Source: an uncultured Flavobacteriales bacterium
Lineage (GTDB): Bacteria; Bacteroidota; Bacteroidia; Flavobacteriales_G; Salibacteraceae
Direction: 5' to 3'
Length of the DNA stretch: 64,000 nucleotides
Assembly (NCBI GenBank): GCA_937899835.1
Contig: CALCCE010000250.1
Coordinates: 1 to 64,000 of the forward strand
Shown here: positions 43,476 to 52,209 of the stretch, piece after piece
How positions within the stretch are numbered: position 1 is the stretch's first letter
Layout: the number at the start of each line of letters is the position of its first letter
Notes under the pieces: model-generated
Databases searched by the model: none
What the model was told of the DNA's origin: nothing
What the model saw: the letters and a program-made list of their open reading frames with translations, nothing else
Position numbers and translations under genes: made by a program

Positions 43476-44039
43476 TTAGTCGTATTGGTAGCCCGCCCCT
43501 CCTTCAGTCTCCAATTCTACTCCGAGGCCTAAAACCAAACGGTTTACAAAGTTGAAGTACGCAATCACCAAGGAGGCGTCCAAAATGGCCCGATCAGGCA
43601 GTCCTGCTTTCCGCAAACGCTCAGGATGAACGGTTTCGGCAATGCTGTGTGGTGCTTTGGTCAGGTGCTCAGCAAACTCACACAACAGCAGGTCGGTTTC
43701 GCTAAGGTCAAGGCTGTGGTAATCTTCTATCAAGCCCTCTACTCTGCCGGATTCTTTCCAAAAATTGCGCAATGCATCGCCGTGGTGCCGCGTGCAGTAA
43801 GCACAACGGTTGGTTGCAGAAACCACTACGGCAATCATTTCTCGTTGCGCTCTTTTCAAGGGGCTTTTGCCAAACATAATGGTCATGTACAACTCCATGT
43901 GGTGCACAATGCTCTCCGGGTTCAGGCTCTGTATCTGATGTACGTTGGCCAGCTTTCCGCGGCTTTTAATCAGGTTATCGTAAATCTCACGCAGCGGCCC
44001 TTCAGCGGCATCGTGCCCAATTACATCGATGAATGCCAT
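43476..44039 (-). CDS. peroxidase-related AhpD/CMD-family protein
   Basis: 187 residues. The carboxymuconolactone-decarboxylase/AhpD helical core carries the redox motif RCAYCTRHHGDAL (Cys-x-x-Cys and the following His). The flanking helices are MIAVVVSATN before it and DRAILDASLVIAYFNFVNRL near the end. The closing GAGYQYD tail is typical of the 'peroxidase-related enzyme' subgroup. It probably acts in hydroperoxide or thiol redox chemistry in the cytosol. Followed by the T9SS esterase and arsM genes upstream on the same strand. Confidence 0.87.
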   Translation of the reverse strand: MAFIDVIGHDAAEGPLREIYDNLIKSRGKLANVHQIQSLNPESIVHHMELYMTIMFGKSPLKRAQREMIAVVVSATNRCAYCTRHHGDALRNFWKESGRVEGLIEDYHSLDLSETDLLLCEFAEHLTKAPHSIAETVHPERLRKAGLPDRAILDASLVIAYFNFVNRLVLGLGVELETEGGAGYQYD

Positions 44040-44058
44040 ATCGTCGGTTTTTTAGAGG

Positions 44059-45060
44059 TTAGCCGCGCACCATGAATTTGTGCATCTCCTGGTTTTGCGG
44101 CCCAATGATTTTGATCAGGTAAACGCCCCATGGCAAGTCATCGGTAGACACCTTGAACTTTCGGCGGCCTTTGCCCACTTTCATGGTTTTGGTGGCCAGG
44201 GTTTTGCCGGAGAGATCGGTGATGATAAACGTAAAGTCTCCGGGTTGACGAAACAGGTATTCTATAGGAATAACGGTTCCACTTTTTACCTTTTCGGGAA
44301 ATTCGGTTTGAAGACCGGCATTTAACGAAGCGGTTACCGCAGTGGTATCGGTCAAGTTGCTGGCCACGGAATCGACCCACCGATACGCTTTGCTCAATTG
44401 GACATCGCGGTCCTCAAGGTCGATGGTATGCCCTACGCCTTTTAGCATGGTGGTTTGAACGTAAGCGCCCGATTGCCGCAGAGAATCACTCAAAGGAAAC
44501 AGTCGAAGCTCTGGTGCATCCTGTTCGCCGTGCAACAGGTAGAAAGGCTTGTCAACTACTTTTGCAAATCCAGGGGGATACTTGTCGTTTCGTCCAAAGG
44601 CGGCTCCAATGGCGATGTAGCCCTTGAATTCAGCCACGTGTTGCATGCCATAGGAATAGGTGGTTCGGCCACCCCAGGAAAAACCCATTAGGTAATATTT
44701 ATTCGGGTCCACCGGTAACCAGTTGGCTGCTCCACGGAGTAATTGAGTCGTAAAGGAAGTATCAATTTGATCGTCGACTTTGCCGTCTTCGCCTCCATCC
44801 GGACACAGCAAAACCAACTGATTTTGCTCCGCAAATTGCACCAAGGTATCGCACCACGCTTGGGCATTCCAACGTTTGGTGTTGAATGGATGAAGCGCCA
44901 CCATCATCGGCAGTTTCTCGCCCTCTATGGCACCAGAAGGAAGGTATACCGAAAAGTTTTTGCTTTTTTTCTTAAAAACCAGTGTTGAATCCAGTCGCGT
45001 TTGGGCACCTGTAGCTCCCAGGATACCGATAAATAAGATGAGCAGGGCCCAATTTTTCAT
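44059..45060 (-). CDS. T9SS-exported feruloyl esterase/PHB-depolymerase-like hydrolase
   Basis: 333 residues from the ATG at 45060, with a signal peptide (LILFIGILGATGAQ). An alpha/beta-hydrolase domain of the Esterase-PHB type follows: YLPSGAIEGEKLPMMVALHP, the nucleophile elbow YLMGFSWGGRTTYSYG with Ser in GFSWGG, an Asp in HGEQDAPELRLF, and His in KGVGHTID. Residues 265-333 are a T9SS type A sorting domain (FTFIITDLSGKTLATKTMKV ... LPWGVYLIKIIGPQNQEMHK). So the enzyme is exported through the Bacteroidota-specific secretion system. ATG overlaps the stop of arsM (TGATG), and translation is coupled. Confidence 0.83.
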   Translation of the reverse strand: MKNWALLILFIGILGATGAQTRLDSTLVFKKKSKNFSVYLPSGAIEGEKLPMMVALHPFNTKRWNAQAWCDTLVQFAEQNQLVLLCPDGGEDGKVDDQIDTSFTTQLLRGAANWLPVDPNKYYLMGFSWGGRTTYSYGMQHVAEFKGYIAIGAAFGRNDKYPPGFAKVVDKPFYLLHGEQDAPELRLFPLSDSLRQSGAYVQTTMLKGVGHTIDLEDRDVQLSKAYRWVDSVASNLTDTTAVTASLNAGLQTEFPEKVKSGTVIPIEYLFRQPGDFTFIITDLSGKTLATKTMKVGKGRRKFKVSTDDLPWGVYLIKIIGPQNQEMHKFMVRG

Positions 45061-46028
45061 CAACAGCAACCTCCTCCGTCGTAGAAAAAGGTAGAATCGG
45101 AGATGAACAGATCTTCGGGCAAACGGGCCTTCAGATTGCCTGCCGTCTTGTCACAAACCGCAAGGGGTTGGTTGGGTGTCAACACGTGCCCGTCACCATC
45201 ATCGAAGTACTCCTCGTTGCCAAAATAAATAGCGGTTTTCCCGGTGAAGATGCACGGACCATCTACCGGCATGGGATCTTTGATGGCACACACTTCTACA
45301 CTTTCGATATAAATGGGAGCAGCGGTATCGTAGTGGTTGGGATGCAAAATACGATAGGGCCTGCGGGCACGTACTTCAACGGTTCCAAAACCTACTTCAG
45401 TAATCATGTTGAGGTACTCCTGTAGTGGAAGGGCCCCGCTGAGACATAAAGCCCTCAGGCGATCGTCTTGCTTTAGATTTTCTGGCATTCCCTGGTCGCA
45501 AATCGGATCGGAAAGTACCAGCCTTCCGCCAGGTTTGAGCACCCGATACATCTCCTTCAAGGCTTTTTTCAAGTCCTCCTGTTTAAAGATGTTGAAAAGG
45601 CAGTTTTGAGCAGCTACGCCAACACTATTGTCTTCTACCGGCAAGTTGAGGGCATCCCCTTTCCGCAAACTCACAAATTTCGATTGAAACCAATTGTTTT
45701 GCTTCTCGGCCTCCAAAAAGTTTTCGGCACACGCTACCAGCATTTCATCCACTACATCGATGCCAATAACGCCTTGGGGTTGGCGGGCGAAATAAGAGAA
45801 TTGCAAGAGTTCCATTCCTCCGCCAACTCCTACATAGAGCACACGCGGATCGTTGGAAAGGTCGCGCGGATTGACAGTACTACCGCAACCGTAGTTCATT
45901 TCCAACATTTTGGAGGGGATGGACAAGCCCGGCAGTTGCCATACCGGAGTAGTGGTACAGCACAATCCCTCGTCGGGGGTAAGGGCTGCATCTTTATATA
46001 AGTTGTGTGTTGCTTCTAAATAGGACAT
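45060..46028 (-). CDS. arsM: arsenite methyltransferase ArsM, arsenosugar-pathway type
   Basis: 322 residues. The N-terminus has the arsenosugar-type ArsM pattern (ALTPDEGLCCTTTPVWQLPG, MLEMNYGCGSTVNPRDL). The SAM-binding Rossmann core is RVLYVGVGGGMELLQFSYFA, then VIGIDVVDEML and a KPGGRLVLSDPICDQG strand. The C-terminus ends GGGCC, a vicinal Cys pair probably for As(III) binding. The enzyme transfers methyl groups from SAM to arsenite. The usual companions of arsenosugar synthesis (a radical SAM ArsS and a specific glycosyltransferase) are not recognised in this window, and the role of ArsM here is inferred from family. Confidence 0.85.
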   Translation of the reverse strand: MSYLEATHNLYKDAALTPDEGLCCTTTPVWQLPGLSIPSKMLEMNYGCGSTVNPRDLSNDPRVLYVGVGGGMELLQFSYFARQPQGVIGIDVVDEMLVACAENFLEAEKQNNWFQSKFVSLRKGDALNLPVEDNSVGVAAQNCLFNIFKQEDLKKALKEMYRVLKPGGRLVLSDPICDQGMPENLKQDDRLRALCLSGALPLQEYLNMITEVGFGTVEVRARRPYRILHPNHYDTAAPIYIESVEVCAIKDPMPVDGPCIFTGKTAIYFGNEEYFDDGDGHVLTPNQPLAVCDKTAGNLKARLPEDLFISDSTFFYDGGGCC

Positions 46029-46040
46029 GCTGAAGACGCC

Positions 46041-47534
46041 TTACTTCACAATGCTTTTGCTGTGATTGACCGAATAATAGAAGACCAGCCCAAAACCCAA
46101 GGCCAGCATCAGATGGAAGGGGAGCAAGCCAAAATCATTGAGCCACGCTCCAATAAGAATGCCAATTAAAAAGTAGAGGGCCAGAAACCCTTCGAGCAAG
46201 GTAAGCAGGTTGAGGCTACTGGTGAGGTACTTATTGCCTTTCCATTGATCGCCAGATTGCTTGATGTTGAATTTTGGAGTTCGGATGAACGGTGTTTTGC
46301 GCCCGATGTATCCTTCGACCACGGCTATGGCATTGTGGAGCGAAAGCCCCATAGAGACGGACAAAAACATCGGAAATTTTACTAAAAACCGACCAAAAGT
46401 GGCTTTTTCAGGATTGGTTCGGGAAAAGGCAACCCAGTAGTAAATGGCAAGAAACAAAAGGCTCAACAAGAAAAACGCTCCGTATTTGGACAATTCGGCG
46501 AATTCCGCGCTTTGATTTTTAAACACCATGAGTGGCACACTGAGCAAAGCGGTAGAAATAATGCAAACGAATAGAAAGCTATTCATCAGGTGAAACAAAG
46601 CGTGCAGCTTGGTTGAAAAGTTGATGTTTCGGGATACCAACACATGCCAAAGGTTTTTTCGGGCACATTCAGCGGCTCCTTTGGTCCAGCGGAATTGCTG
46701 GGTTTTGAGTGCGTTCATGGCTGCGGGTAGCTCGGCCGGCGAACCTACATTTTCGAGGTAGCGAAACCGCCAGCCTTTCAATTGGGCACGGTAACTCAAA
46801 TCCAGGTCTTCGGTAAGGGTATCCGATTGCCAGCCTCCGGCCTCATCGATACACGACTTGCGCCAAATACCGGCAGTACCATTAAAATTGATGAAATGCC
46901 CGTTGGCGTTGCGGCCCACCTGCTCTACCGAAAAGTGGGCATCCAAACCAAAAGCCTGAAGCTTGGTAAGGATCGAGTAATTTTTGTTGATGTGCTCCCA
47001 GCGGGATTGCACTACTCCTACCTCATCGCAATCGAAGAAGGGAATGGTACGGAGCAAAAAGTCTTTTTTAGGCACAAAGTCGGCATCAAAAATGGCAAGG
47101 AATTCGCCTTTAGCCGTTTTCATACCCTCGGCAAGTGCTCCTGCTTTGAAGCCCTGGCGGTCTTCCCGACGTACGTGTACAATGTCTATTCCCTTGGCTT
47201 TGGTGGCTTCGACTTTGCGCGCGGTGATTTCAACGGTTTCGTCGGTTGAATCGTCCAACACCTGAATTTCCATCCGGTCTTTCGGATAGTCAAATGCTGC
47301 TACAGCATCAATGAGGCGCTCAATAACGTATTTCTCGTTGTAAATGGGCAGTTGAATGGTGACCATGGGCACCTGATCGGTACCGGTATCCAGTCGGCGG
47401 ACCTCTTTACTTTCTTTTTGTCGACGAAAACGCAGGTAATTGAGCACGAGGCTCACCTGCATCAGGCTGTACAAGAAGATGAACAACAACAGGACAGCGT
47501 AGACTAAAAGCAGAACAAATTGCAATGTGGTCAT
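46041..47534 (-). CDS. membrane GT2 glycosyltransferase (cellulose/mannan synthase-like)
   Basis: 497 residues with an N-terminal membrane helix, a GT-A domain and four or five C-terminal helices. Catalytic signature: IQLPIYNEKYVIERLIDAV, Asp95-Asp96, AIFDADFVPKKDF (Asp150, Asp152), TLTEDLDLSYRA (TED at 241-243), and QQFRW (Gln279 to Trp283, the QxxRW motif of processive beta-glycan synthases). It likely makes or extends an envelope polysaccharide or glycolipid, using a nucleotide sugar. It sits between arsM and a dolichyl-phosphate-type GT2. Confidence 0.9.
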   Translation of the reverse strand: MTTLQFVLLLVYAVLLLFIFLYSLMQVSLVLNYLRFRRQKESKEVRRLDTGTDQVPMVTIQLPIYNEKYVIERLIDAVAAFDYPKDRMEIQVLDDSTDETVEITARKVEATKAKGIDIVHVRREDRQGFKAGALAEGMKTAKGEFLAIFDADFVPKKDFLLRTIPFFDCDEVGVVQSRWEHINKNYSILTKLQAFGLDAHFSVEQVGRNANGHFINFNGTAGIWRKSCIDEAGGWQSDTLTEDLDLSYRAQLKGWRFRYLENVGSPAELPAAMNALKTQQFRWTKGAAECARKNLWHVLVSRNINFSTKLHALFHLMNSFLFVCIISTALLSVPLMVFKNQSAEFAELSKYGAFFLLSLLFLAIYYWVAFSRTNPEKATFGRFLVKFPMFLSVSMGLSLHNAIAVVEGYIGRKTPFIRTPKFNIKQSGDQWKGNKYLTSSLNLLTLLEGFLALYFLIGILIGAWLNDFGLLPFHLMLALGFGLVFYYSVNHSKSIVK

Positions 47535-47543
47535 CTTCCTAAT

Positions 47544-48257
47544 TTACAAGTATTTAAAGATCGTAAATATGATCTTGTACCCTGCTAAGATAGTACCTTT
47601 CACAGTTCCCGCAATTTTGGAAACTCCTATCCTACGCCGGTATTTCACTGGTATTTCAACACTTTTGAGCTTTCGCTTGGCTACTTTCACTTGCATCTCC
47701 ACGGTCCAACCATAGGTGGTATCGACCATGTTGATGTCCATAAGCGATTGCCATCGGATGGCTCTGAAAGGTCCCAGATCGGTGAATTGCACGCCATAAA
47801 ACCATCGGAGCATGCTGGTCGCCAGCCAATTGCCAAAAACCTGCTGAGGGGTCATACTTCCCTGCTCACGGTTTCCCAAAGCACGCGACCCGATCACAAG
47901 GTGGGCGTCTTGTTCCCATATAGGCGCTACCAGTTGGGTCATTTCTTCTGGATAATCCGAATAGTCTGCATCGATAAATACCAATATTTCAGGCGGATCT
48001 TTTTTGGCCTTTAAGTAGTTGATGCCACACAAGCAAGCTGCTCCGTAGCCTTGACGGGTTTCTGGTAGCACAGTGGCTCCTCCCAATTTTGCCTGCTGTG
48101 CCGTTTGATCGGAGGAGTTGTTGTCGACCACTACTACTTCGCGGACCAGGGTTTTAGGAATATCTCCCAACACCTTGCCGATAGAGTTTTCTTCGTTAAA
48201 GGCCGGAATCACCACATCGATGGTTGGCTTCGGTCTTTCTTCAGCTATCCGCTCCAA
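47544..48257 (-). CDS. GT2 glycosyltransferase (polyprenyl-phosphate mannose/glucose synthase-like)
   Basis: About 237 residues from a TTG at 48257; the frame is open to a TTG at 48305, and no ATG exists. GT-A fold: IDVVIPAFNEENSIGKVLGD, VVVDNNSSDQTAQQA, ILVFIDADYSDYPEEM (DxD-type), IGSRALGNREQGSMTPQQVF, and TYGWTVEMQVKVAKRKLK with a KYRRRIGVSKIAGT segment that is typical of DPM1-like enzymes. It would make a polyprenyl-phosphate sugar, which could feed the GT-C enzyme at 41814. Start codon uncertain. Nine bases separate it from the following GT2 gene. Confidence 0.82.
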   Translation of the reverse strand: MERIAEERPKPTIDVVIPAFNEENSIGKVLGDIPKTLVREVVVVDNNSSDQTAQQAKLGGATVLPETRQGYGAACLCGINYLKAKKDPPEILVFIDADYSDYPEEMTQLVAPIWEQDAHLVIGSRALGNREQGSMTPQQVFGNWLATSMLRWFYGVQFTDLGPFRAIRWQSLMDINMVDTTYGWTVEMQVKVAKRKLKSVEIPVKYRRRIGVSKIAGTVKGTILAGYKIIFTIFKYL

Positions 48258-48481
48258 GGCAAAAGTCCTCTCCTGTTTCGATCCATTTGCGCAAAAGTGA
48301 AACAATTGAGTTGACCGGGGTGTCTTGCGGCTGACATTTTATTAGCAAATTTCAGTGGATTCTATGGATTATATTCTCTATTCATCGGTTTTATCCTCCA
48401 ACCAAATTGAATTCAAATGGAGTATAAACCGATAAAACGTGATGTTGATAAGGTAAGTGGTTGGAAAGCGAGTTGCTTCAA

Positions 48482-50176
48482 TCAATATTCGATGATGTTC
48501 TCCAACTCTCCTGCCGCATCGTAGAATTTCCAAGCTCCTACCCGGGTATCCGATTCATAACTGCCTTCGCTGAAGAGGCGTCCAAAACGGTAGTAACGGA
48601 AATGGCCGTCTTTAACATTGGTAATGAAGGAGCCTTCGAACACCAGGTCGCCATTGAATTCGAACACTTGCCACCAATCGTCGGGCTCTCCTTCGAGGTA
48701 TTCTCCAATTTTCCTGATTTGCCCGTTAATGTGAAAGTATTGCCAAAATCCGGTTTTTACGTCTTGACGGTATTGGCCTAAGCTATATTGTTGCCCATTT
48801 TCATAGAATTCACTCCACCAATCATTTCGGCGATCATCTTCGTAGGCTCCGGTGAGGTGCAACTGACCGTTGGGAAAATAGGTGTGCCAGAATCCTTTTC
48901 GACTTCCGTTGTCGTAAGAACCAATTTTGCGCACCGTTCCGTCATTATACAACCATTTCCATACTCCATGGCGTTGATCGTTGGTTAACCGACCTACCAA
49001 ATTCAATTGGCCATCGGCCTCAAAGCTTTTCCACCACCCATTCTTTTTTCCTTTTTGGTAGTTGCCAGTAACTTTCAATTGGCCCTGCTCGGTGAAATAT
49101 TCCCAAAAACCTTGCTTTTTGCCGTCTTGATAATGCCCTTGTCGCTTGAGCTTTCCATTGGGGTGGAAACTCTGCCAAAAGCCTTGTTTTTTACCCTGCT
49201 TAAATTTTCCCTGGTGCCAGAGTTTGCCGTCTGCATTGAAGATTTCCCAGAAACCAGATTGCGCATCATCTTTAAAGTGACCTTTACGGATTTCCCGGCC
49301 TTTCCGATCAAAGAATCTCCAATAACCCGAGCGCTGACCGCCTTGGTAAGCCCCTTCGGCAACTACCGCTCCACCTTCATACAACCTGCAAGGTCCGGTG
49401 CGTTTTCCTTGTTTGTAAATGCATTCCAGGGTCGTGTTTCCCGCAGCATCCACAAATCGCCAGTAGCCTGATCGGGCGCCCTTTTGATATTCTCCTTCAG
49501 CGATGAGGTGGTTGTTTTCAAATTCCTGCCACTCGCCCTCTTTTAGGCTCTTGTTGTAGTTCCCCTTGCCCGTAATGTTTCCCAGTTGATCGTATTCCAC
49601 CCAGGCACCGGTTCGATAGCCTTTCTGGTAAATGCCTTCCGCTTCTAAGTTTCCGGTGAGAAATTTTCTCCAATGGCCCGTGCGCTGGCCCATGGTATTG
49701 TAATTGCCTTCGAGGTAGCGTTGGCCTTGGTGATCGTAATAATGCCAATATCCTGCAGGTTGACCTTCGTTGTAGTGGCCTTCGGAACGCAACTGCCCAT
49801 TGAAATACTGTTTCCAATAGCCTTCTTTTTGGCCTTCTGCATAAGTTCCTTCCGAGAGGATGCGTCCGTTTTGATCGTAGGTTGCCCAATGCCCGGTGAG
49901 GCTTCCGCTTTGAAAATTACCCTCCCCACTCAATTGGCCATTGGAATGGTAATTCCGCCAAAACTGGTGGCGTTTCCCATCTTTAAAATGTCCTTCGGAT
50001 TGCAGGGCTCCATTGGCAAAAAAAGCTCGCCAGTATCCTACTTTCTGCCCGTTGAGTAAGTGCCCTTGCTCTTTGGGTGAGCCATTGCTGAAAACTGCCG
50101 CTTGCCATGTTCCTTTTTGGCCAAAGGCCAACGAGAGCGATAGAACAAAGCATATCCCGAAAATGATACGGGCCAT
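48482..50176 (-). CDS. secreted MORN/YwqK-repeat protein
   Basis: 564 residues, signal peptide of about 19 (LSLSLAFGQ). Almost the whole remainder is an array of some 22-24 MORN/YwqK repeats of 23 residues (GYWRAFFANGALQSEGHFKD, GFWQSFHPNGKLKRQGHYQD), each predicted to form a beta-hairpin with a conserved G.W..F/Y...G.. core. It has no TPR part, unlike the 1,101-residue relative at 30524. Function unknown; a platform for protein or lipid binding outside the cell is plausible. It lies 15 bases downstream of the polyferredoxin gene and may be co-transcribed with it. Confidence 0.85.
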   Translation of the reverse strand: MARIIFGICFVLSLSLAFGQKGTWQAAVFSNGSPKEQGHLLNGQKVGYWRAFFANGALQSEGHFKDGKRHQFWRNYHSNGQLSGEGNFQSGSLTGHWATYDQNGRILSEGTYAEGQKEGYWKQYFNGQLRSEGHYNEGQPAGYWHYYDHQGQRYLEGNYNTMGQRTGHWRKFLTGNLEAEGIYQKGYRTGAWVEYDQLGNITGKGNYNKSLKEGEWQEFENNHLIAEGEYQKGARSGYWRFVDAAGNTTLECIYKQGKRTGPCRLYEGGAVVAEGAYQGGQRSGYWRFFDRKGREIRKGHFKDDAQSGFWEIFNADGKLWHQGKFKQGKKQGFWQSFHPNGKLKRQGHYQDGKKQGFWEYFTEQGQLKVTGNYQKGKKNGWWKSFEADGQLNLVGRLTNDQRHGVWKWLYNDGTVRKIGSYDNGSRKGFWHTYFPNGQLHLTGAYEDDRRNDWWSEFYENGQQYSLGQYRQDVKTGFWQYFHINGQIRKIGEYLEGEPDDWWQVFEFNGDLVFEGSFITNVKDGHFRYYRFGRLFSEGSYESDTRVGAWKFYDAAGELENIIEY

Positions 50177-50191
50177 GGGTGAAATATTTTT

Positions 50192-52186
50192 TTAGTAGGT
50201 CACTTGATCACTCAAACCAACGCCACTGTTGCCAATGATAATGACGGGGGTTTCGGCACGGTTGTCATCAGGACCATTTTCTAATTTGAGTACGCCACGT
50301 GGGCAAACTGCTGAACAAATCCCACACCCAACGCAGGAGGAGCGCACAATGTTTTGCCCTTTTTGGGCATAAGCCCGGACGTCTATCCCCATTTCGCAGT
50401 AGGTAGAACAGTTGCCACAAGAGATGCATTGGCCTCCATTGGTAGTGATCCGGAAACGCGATTTTAAACGCTGAATCAAACCAAGGTAAGCAGCCAATGG
50501 ACAACCAAAGCGGCACCACATGCGGTTGCCCATCAAGGGATAAAAACCTGTTCCAACCACTCCAGAGAACACAAAACCAATCATGAAGCCGTAGTTGCCC
50601 CGAAGTTGATATTGGTTGAAAAACATGATATTTTCTGCGTTGACGATGAAATGATTGTACACCATCACGCCCACCAGCATAACTCCTGCACCTGACATGA
50701 GGTAGAGCGAGGTGGTTTGAAAAATGGTGTGTTTCCGTTGCAGAAACCAAACGTAGCCCAGTGTTCCTACCAGCAATACGGCCACAATGACAATGAAAAT
50801 ATCGCGGGAGATGCTTTCAAATGGTAGAAAAGAGTAAACGACTCCAATGGTCATGATCACCGCAAAGACCAACACCAGGTGGATGGACCAGCGCTCAATT
50901 TTCCAGGCCCGAGTAGATTTATTGCTTTGTTGACGGTAAGGGTCGCCAAGGGTTTCTGCGAGGCCTCCACAGCCACACACCCATGAGCAATACCACCGCT
51001 TCCCAAAAAAATAGGTGAAAGTTGGAACCCCAACCAAAAAGAGCACAATTCCCCAACCAATCATCCACCAACCGAGGGTGCCAGCAGCCAGGTGCTCATC
51101 CAAACGGTAGTCAAAAAAGAAAGTATACTCCAACGGCCACGCACTTTTAAGGTCGTAGGAGGGGCGGTTGAGCGACTTCAGGATTTGAGGTAATGTAAAG
51201 GCAAAAGCGAACTGAAAGAACAAAATGGAGCCGGTACGAACAATTTGGTAGCGGTTGTGGCGGTATTTGACCATCATGCGAATGCCCATGACCCCCATGG
51301 CCAAACAGTACAAGACGCCGTACATAAACCATTGGTCGGCGGGTTTTCCACTAATGGATTCACTCACCGGGTCCAGCATTAAGACCCAGTTGGTTATGTA
51401 TTCGGGAAACTTGTAGAGAAAGACGTAGAAACCGATAAGAAACGTACCGAAAGAAATCCCGATCCAGCCTCGGTTCATCACGTTGAGAAAAAACACCCCA
51501 TCGTTTTTAATGCCCGGAGTTCCATCGTTCATCTGTGGCACGATGTACAACAAGGCACCCAAGCAACTCAGCAGAAAGCAAATGATCGAAAACAACCCTA
51601 CGTGGTCGCGAATGAGACCTACCGTTGCGGCTTTGGTAGCGTGGTATTTTAAGTATTTGATTTTATCGTCGGGTAACCCCAGTTGGCCCACGATTCCACG
51701 ATTGATGTCTTGTTTCTTTTGATCGAGGTTGTTTTTGAAATCCTCTACGCCGGAAAACTCGCGGCCAATCATCCATCCGGTATTGTCGCGAATGGCTTTG
51801 TTCTTTCCAGCTGCAGTTTCGGGTGAGAACACCTGATCAATGATTTCGCTGGTATAATTAACCGCTCCATCGGCCGAACTCAGGGTTACTAACTGTTCAA
51901 TTTCCTCATCAGAAACACCATTTTCGGCCATAACTGCCGCGTTGGCTTTGGCTACTAATTCGGTGAGGGCGGGTACATAAGCAAATTGAGATCCGAATAC
52001 CTTTCCATCTTCTTCTCCCAACTGATCGATAACGTATTGCTGTTGGGCCTCGCTGGCTCCCACCTGTTCCATGCCTTGCCGCAGGGCAGACTCAGTCATT
52101 TGGAAGCTTCCAAGGCTAAGGCTAATAACAAATACGCTGAAGCAGAGCAAGAAGAGGGCTAATCCTATTTTTTGAATCGGTCTCAT
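50192..52186 (-). CDS. membrane-bound polyferredoxin (NosR/NapH-like)
   Basis: 664 residues. An N-terminal signal anchor, an extracytoplasmic helical domain (about 35-180), then about ten membrane helices with conserved cysteine motifs in loops: GKRWYCSWVCGCGGLAE and NRMWCRFGCPLAAYLG (the CxxxCP/CGC-type motifs of NosR and NapH). The C-terminus has two 4Fe-4S ferredoxin clusters (Cys587, 590, 593, 597 in CISCGNCSTYC and Cys618, 621, 624, 628 in CVGCGICSAVCP). It would pass electrons across or along the membrane. The FAD oxidoreductase gene directly upstream is the obvious donor or acceptor. No N2O or nitrate reductase gene is in the window. Confidence 0.87.
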   Translation of the reverse strand: MRPIQKIGLALFLLCFSVFVISLSLGSFQMTESALRQGMEQVGASEAQQQYVIDQLGEEDGKVFGSQFAYVPALTELVAKANAAVMAENGVSDEEIEQLVTLSSADGAVNYTSEIIDQVFSPETAAGKNKAIRDNTGWMIGREFSGVEDFKNNLDQKKQDINRGIVGQLGLPDDKIKYLKYHATKAATVGLIRDHVGLFSIICFLLSCLGALLYIVPQMNDGTPGIKNDGVFFLNVMNRGWIGISFGTFLIGFYVFLYKFPEYITNWVLMLDPVSESISGKPADQWFMYGVLYCLAMGVMGIRMMVKYRHNRYQIVRTGSILFFQFAFAFTLPQILKSLNRPSYDLKSAWPLEYTFFFDYRLDEHLAAGTLGWWMIGWGIVLFLVGVPTFTYFFGKRWYCSWVCGCGGLAETLGDPYRQQSNKSTRAWKIERWSIHLVLVFAVIMTIGVVYSFLPFESISRDIFIVIVAVLLVGTLGYVWFLQRKHTIFQTTSLYLMSGAGVMLVGVMVYNHFIVNAENIMFFNQYQLRGNYGFMIGFVFSGVVGTGFYPLMGNRMWCRFGCPLAAYLGLIQRLKSRFRITTNGGQCISCGNCSTYCEMGIDVRAYAQKGQNIVRSSCVGCGICSAVCPRGVLKLENGPDDNRAETPVIIIGNSGVGLSDQVTY

Positions 52187-52209
52187 GGTTGATTTGATTT
52201 ATTCAAGGA

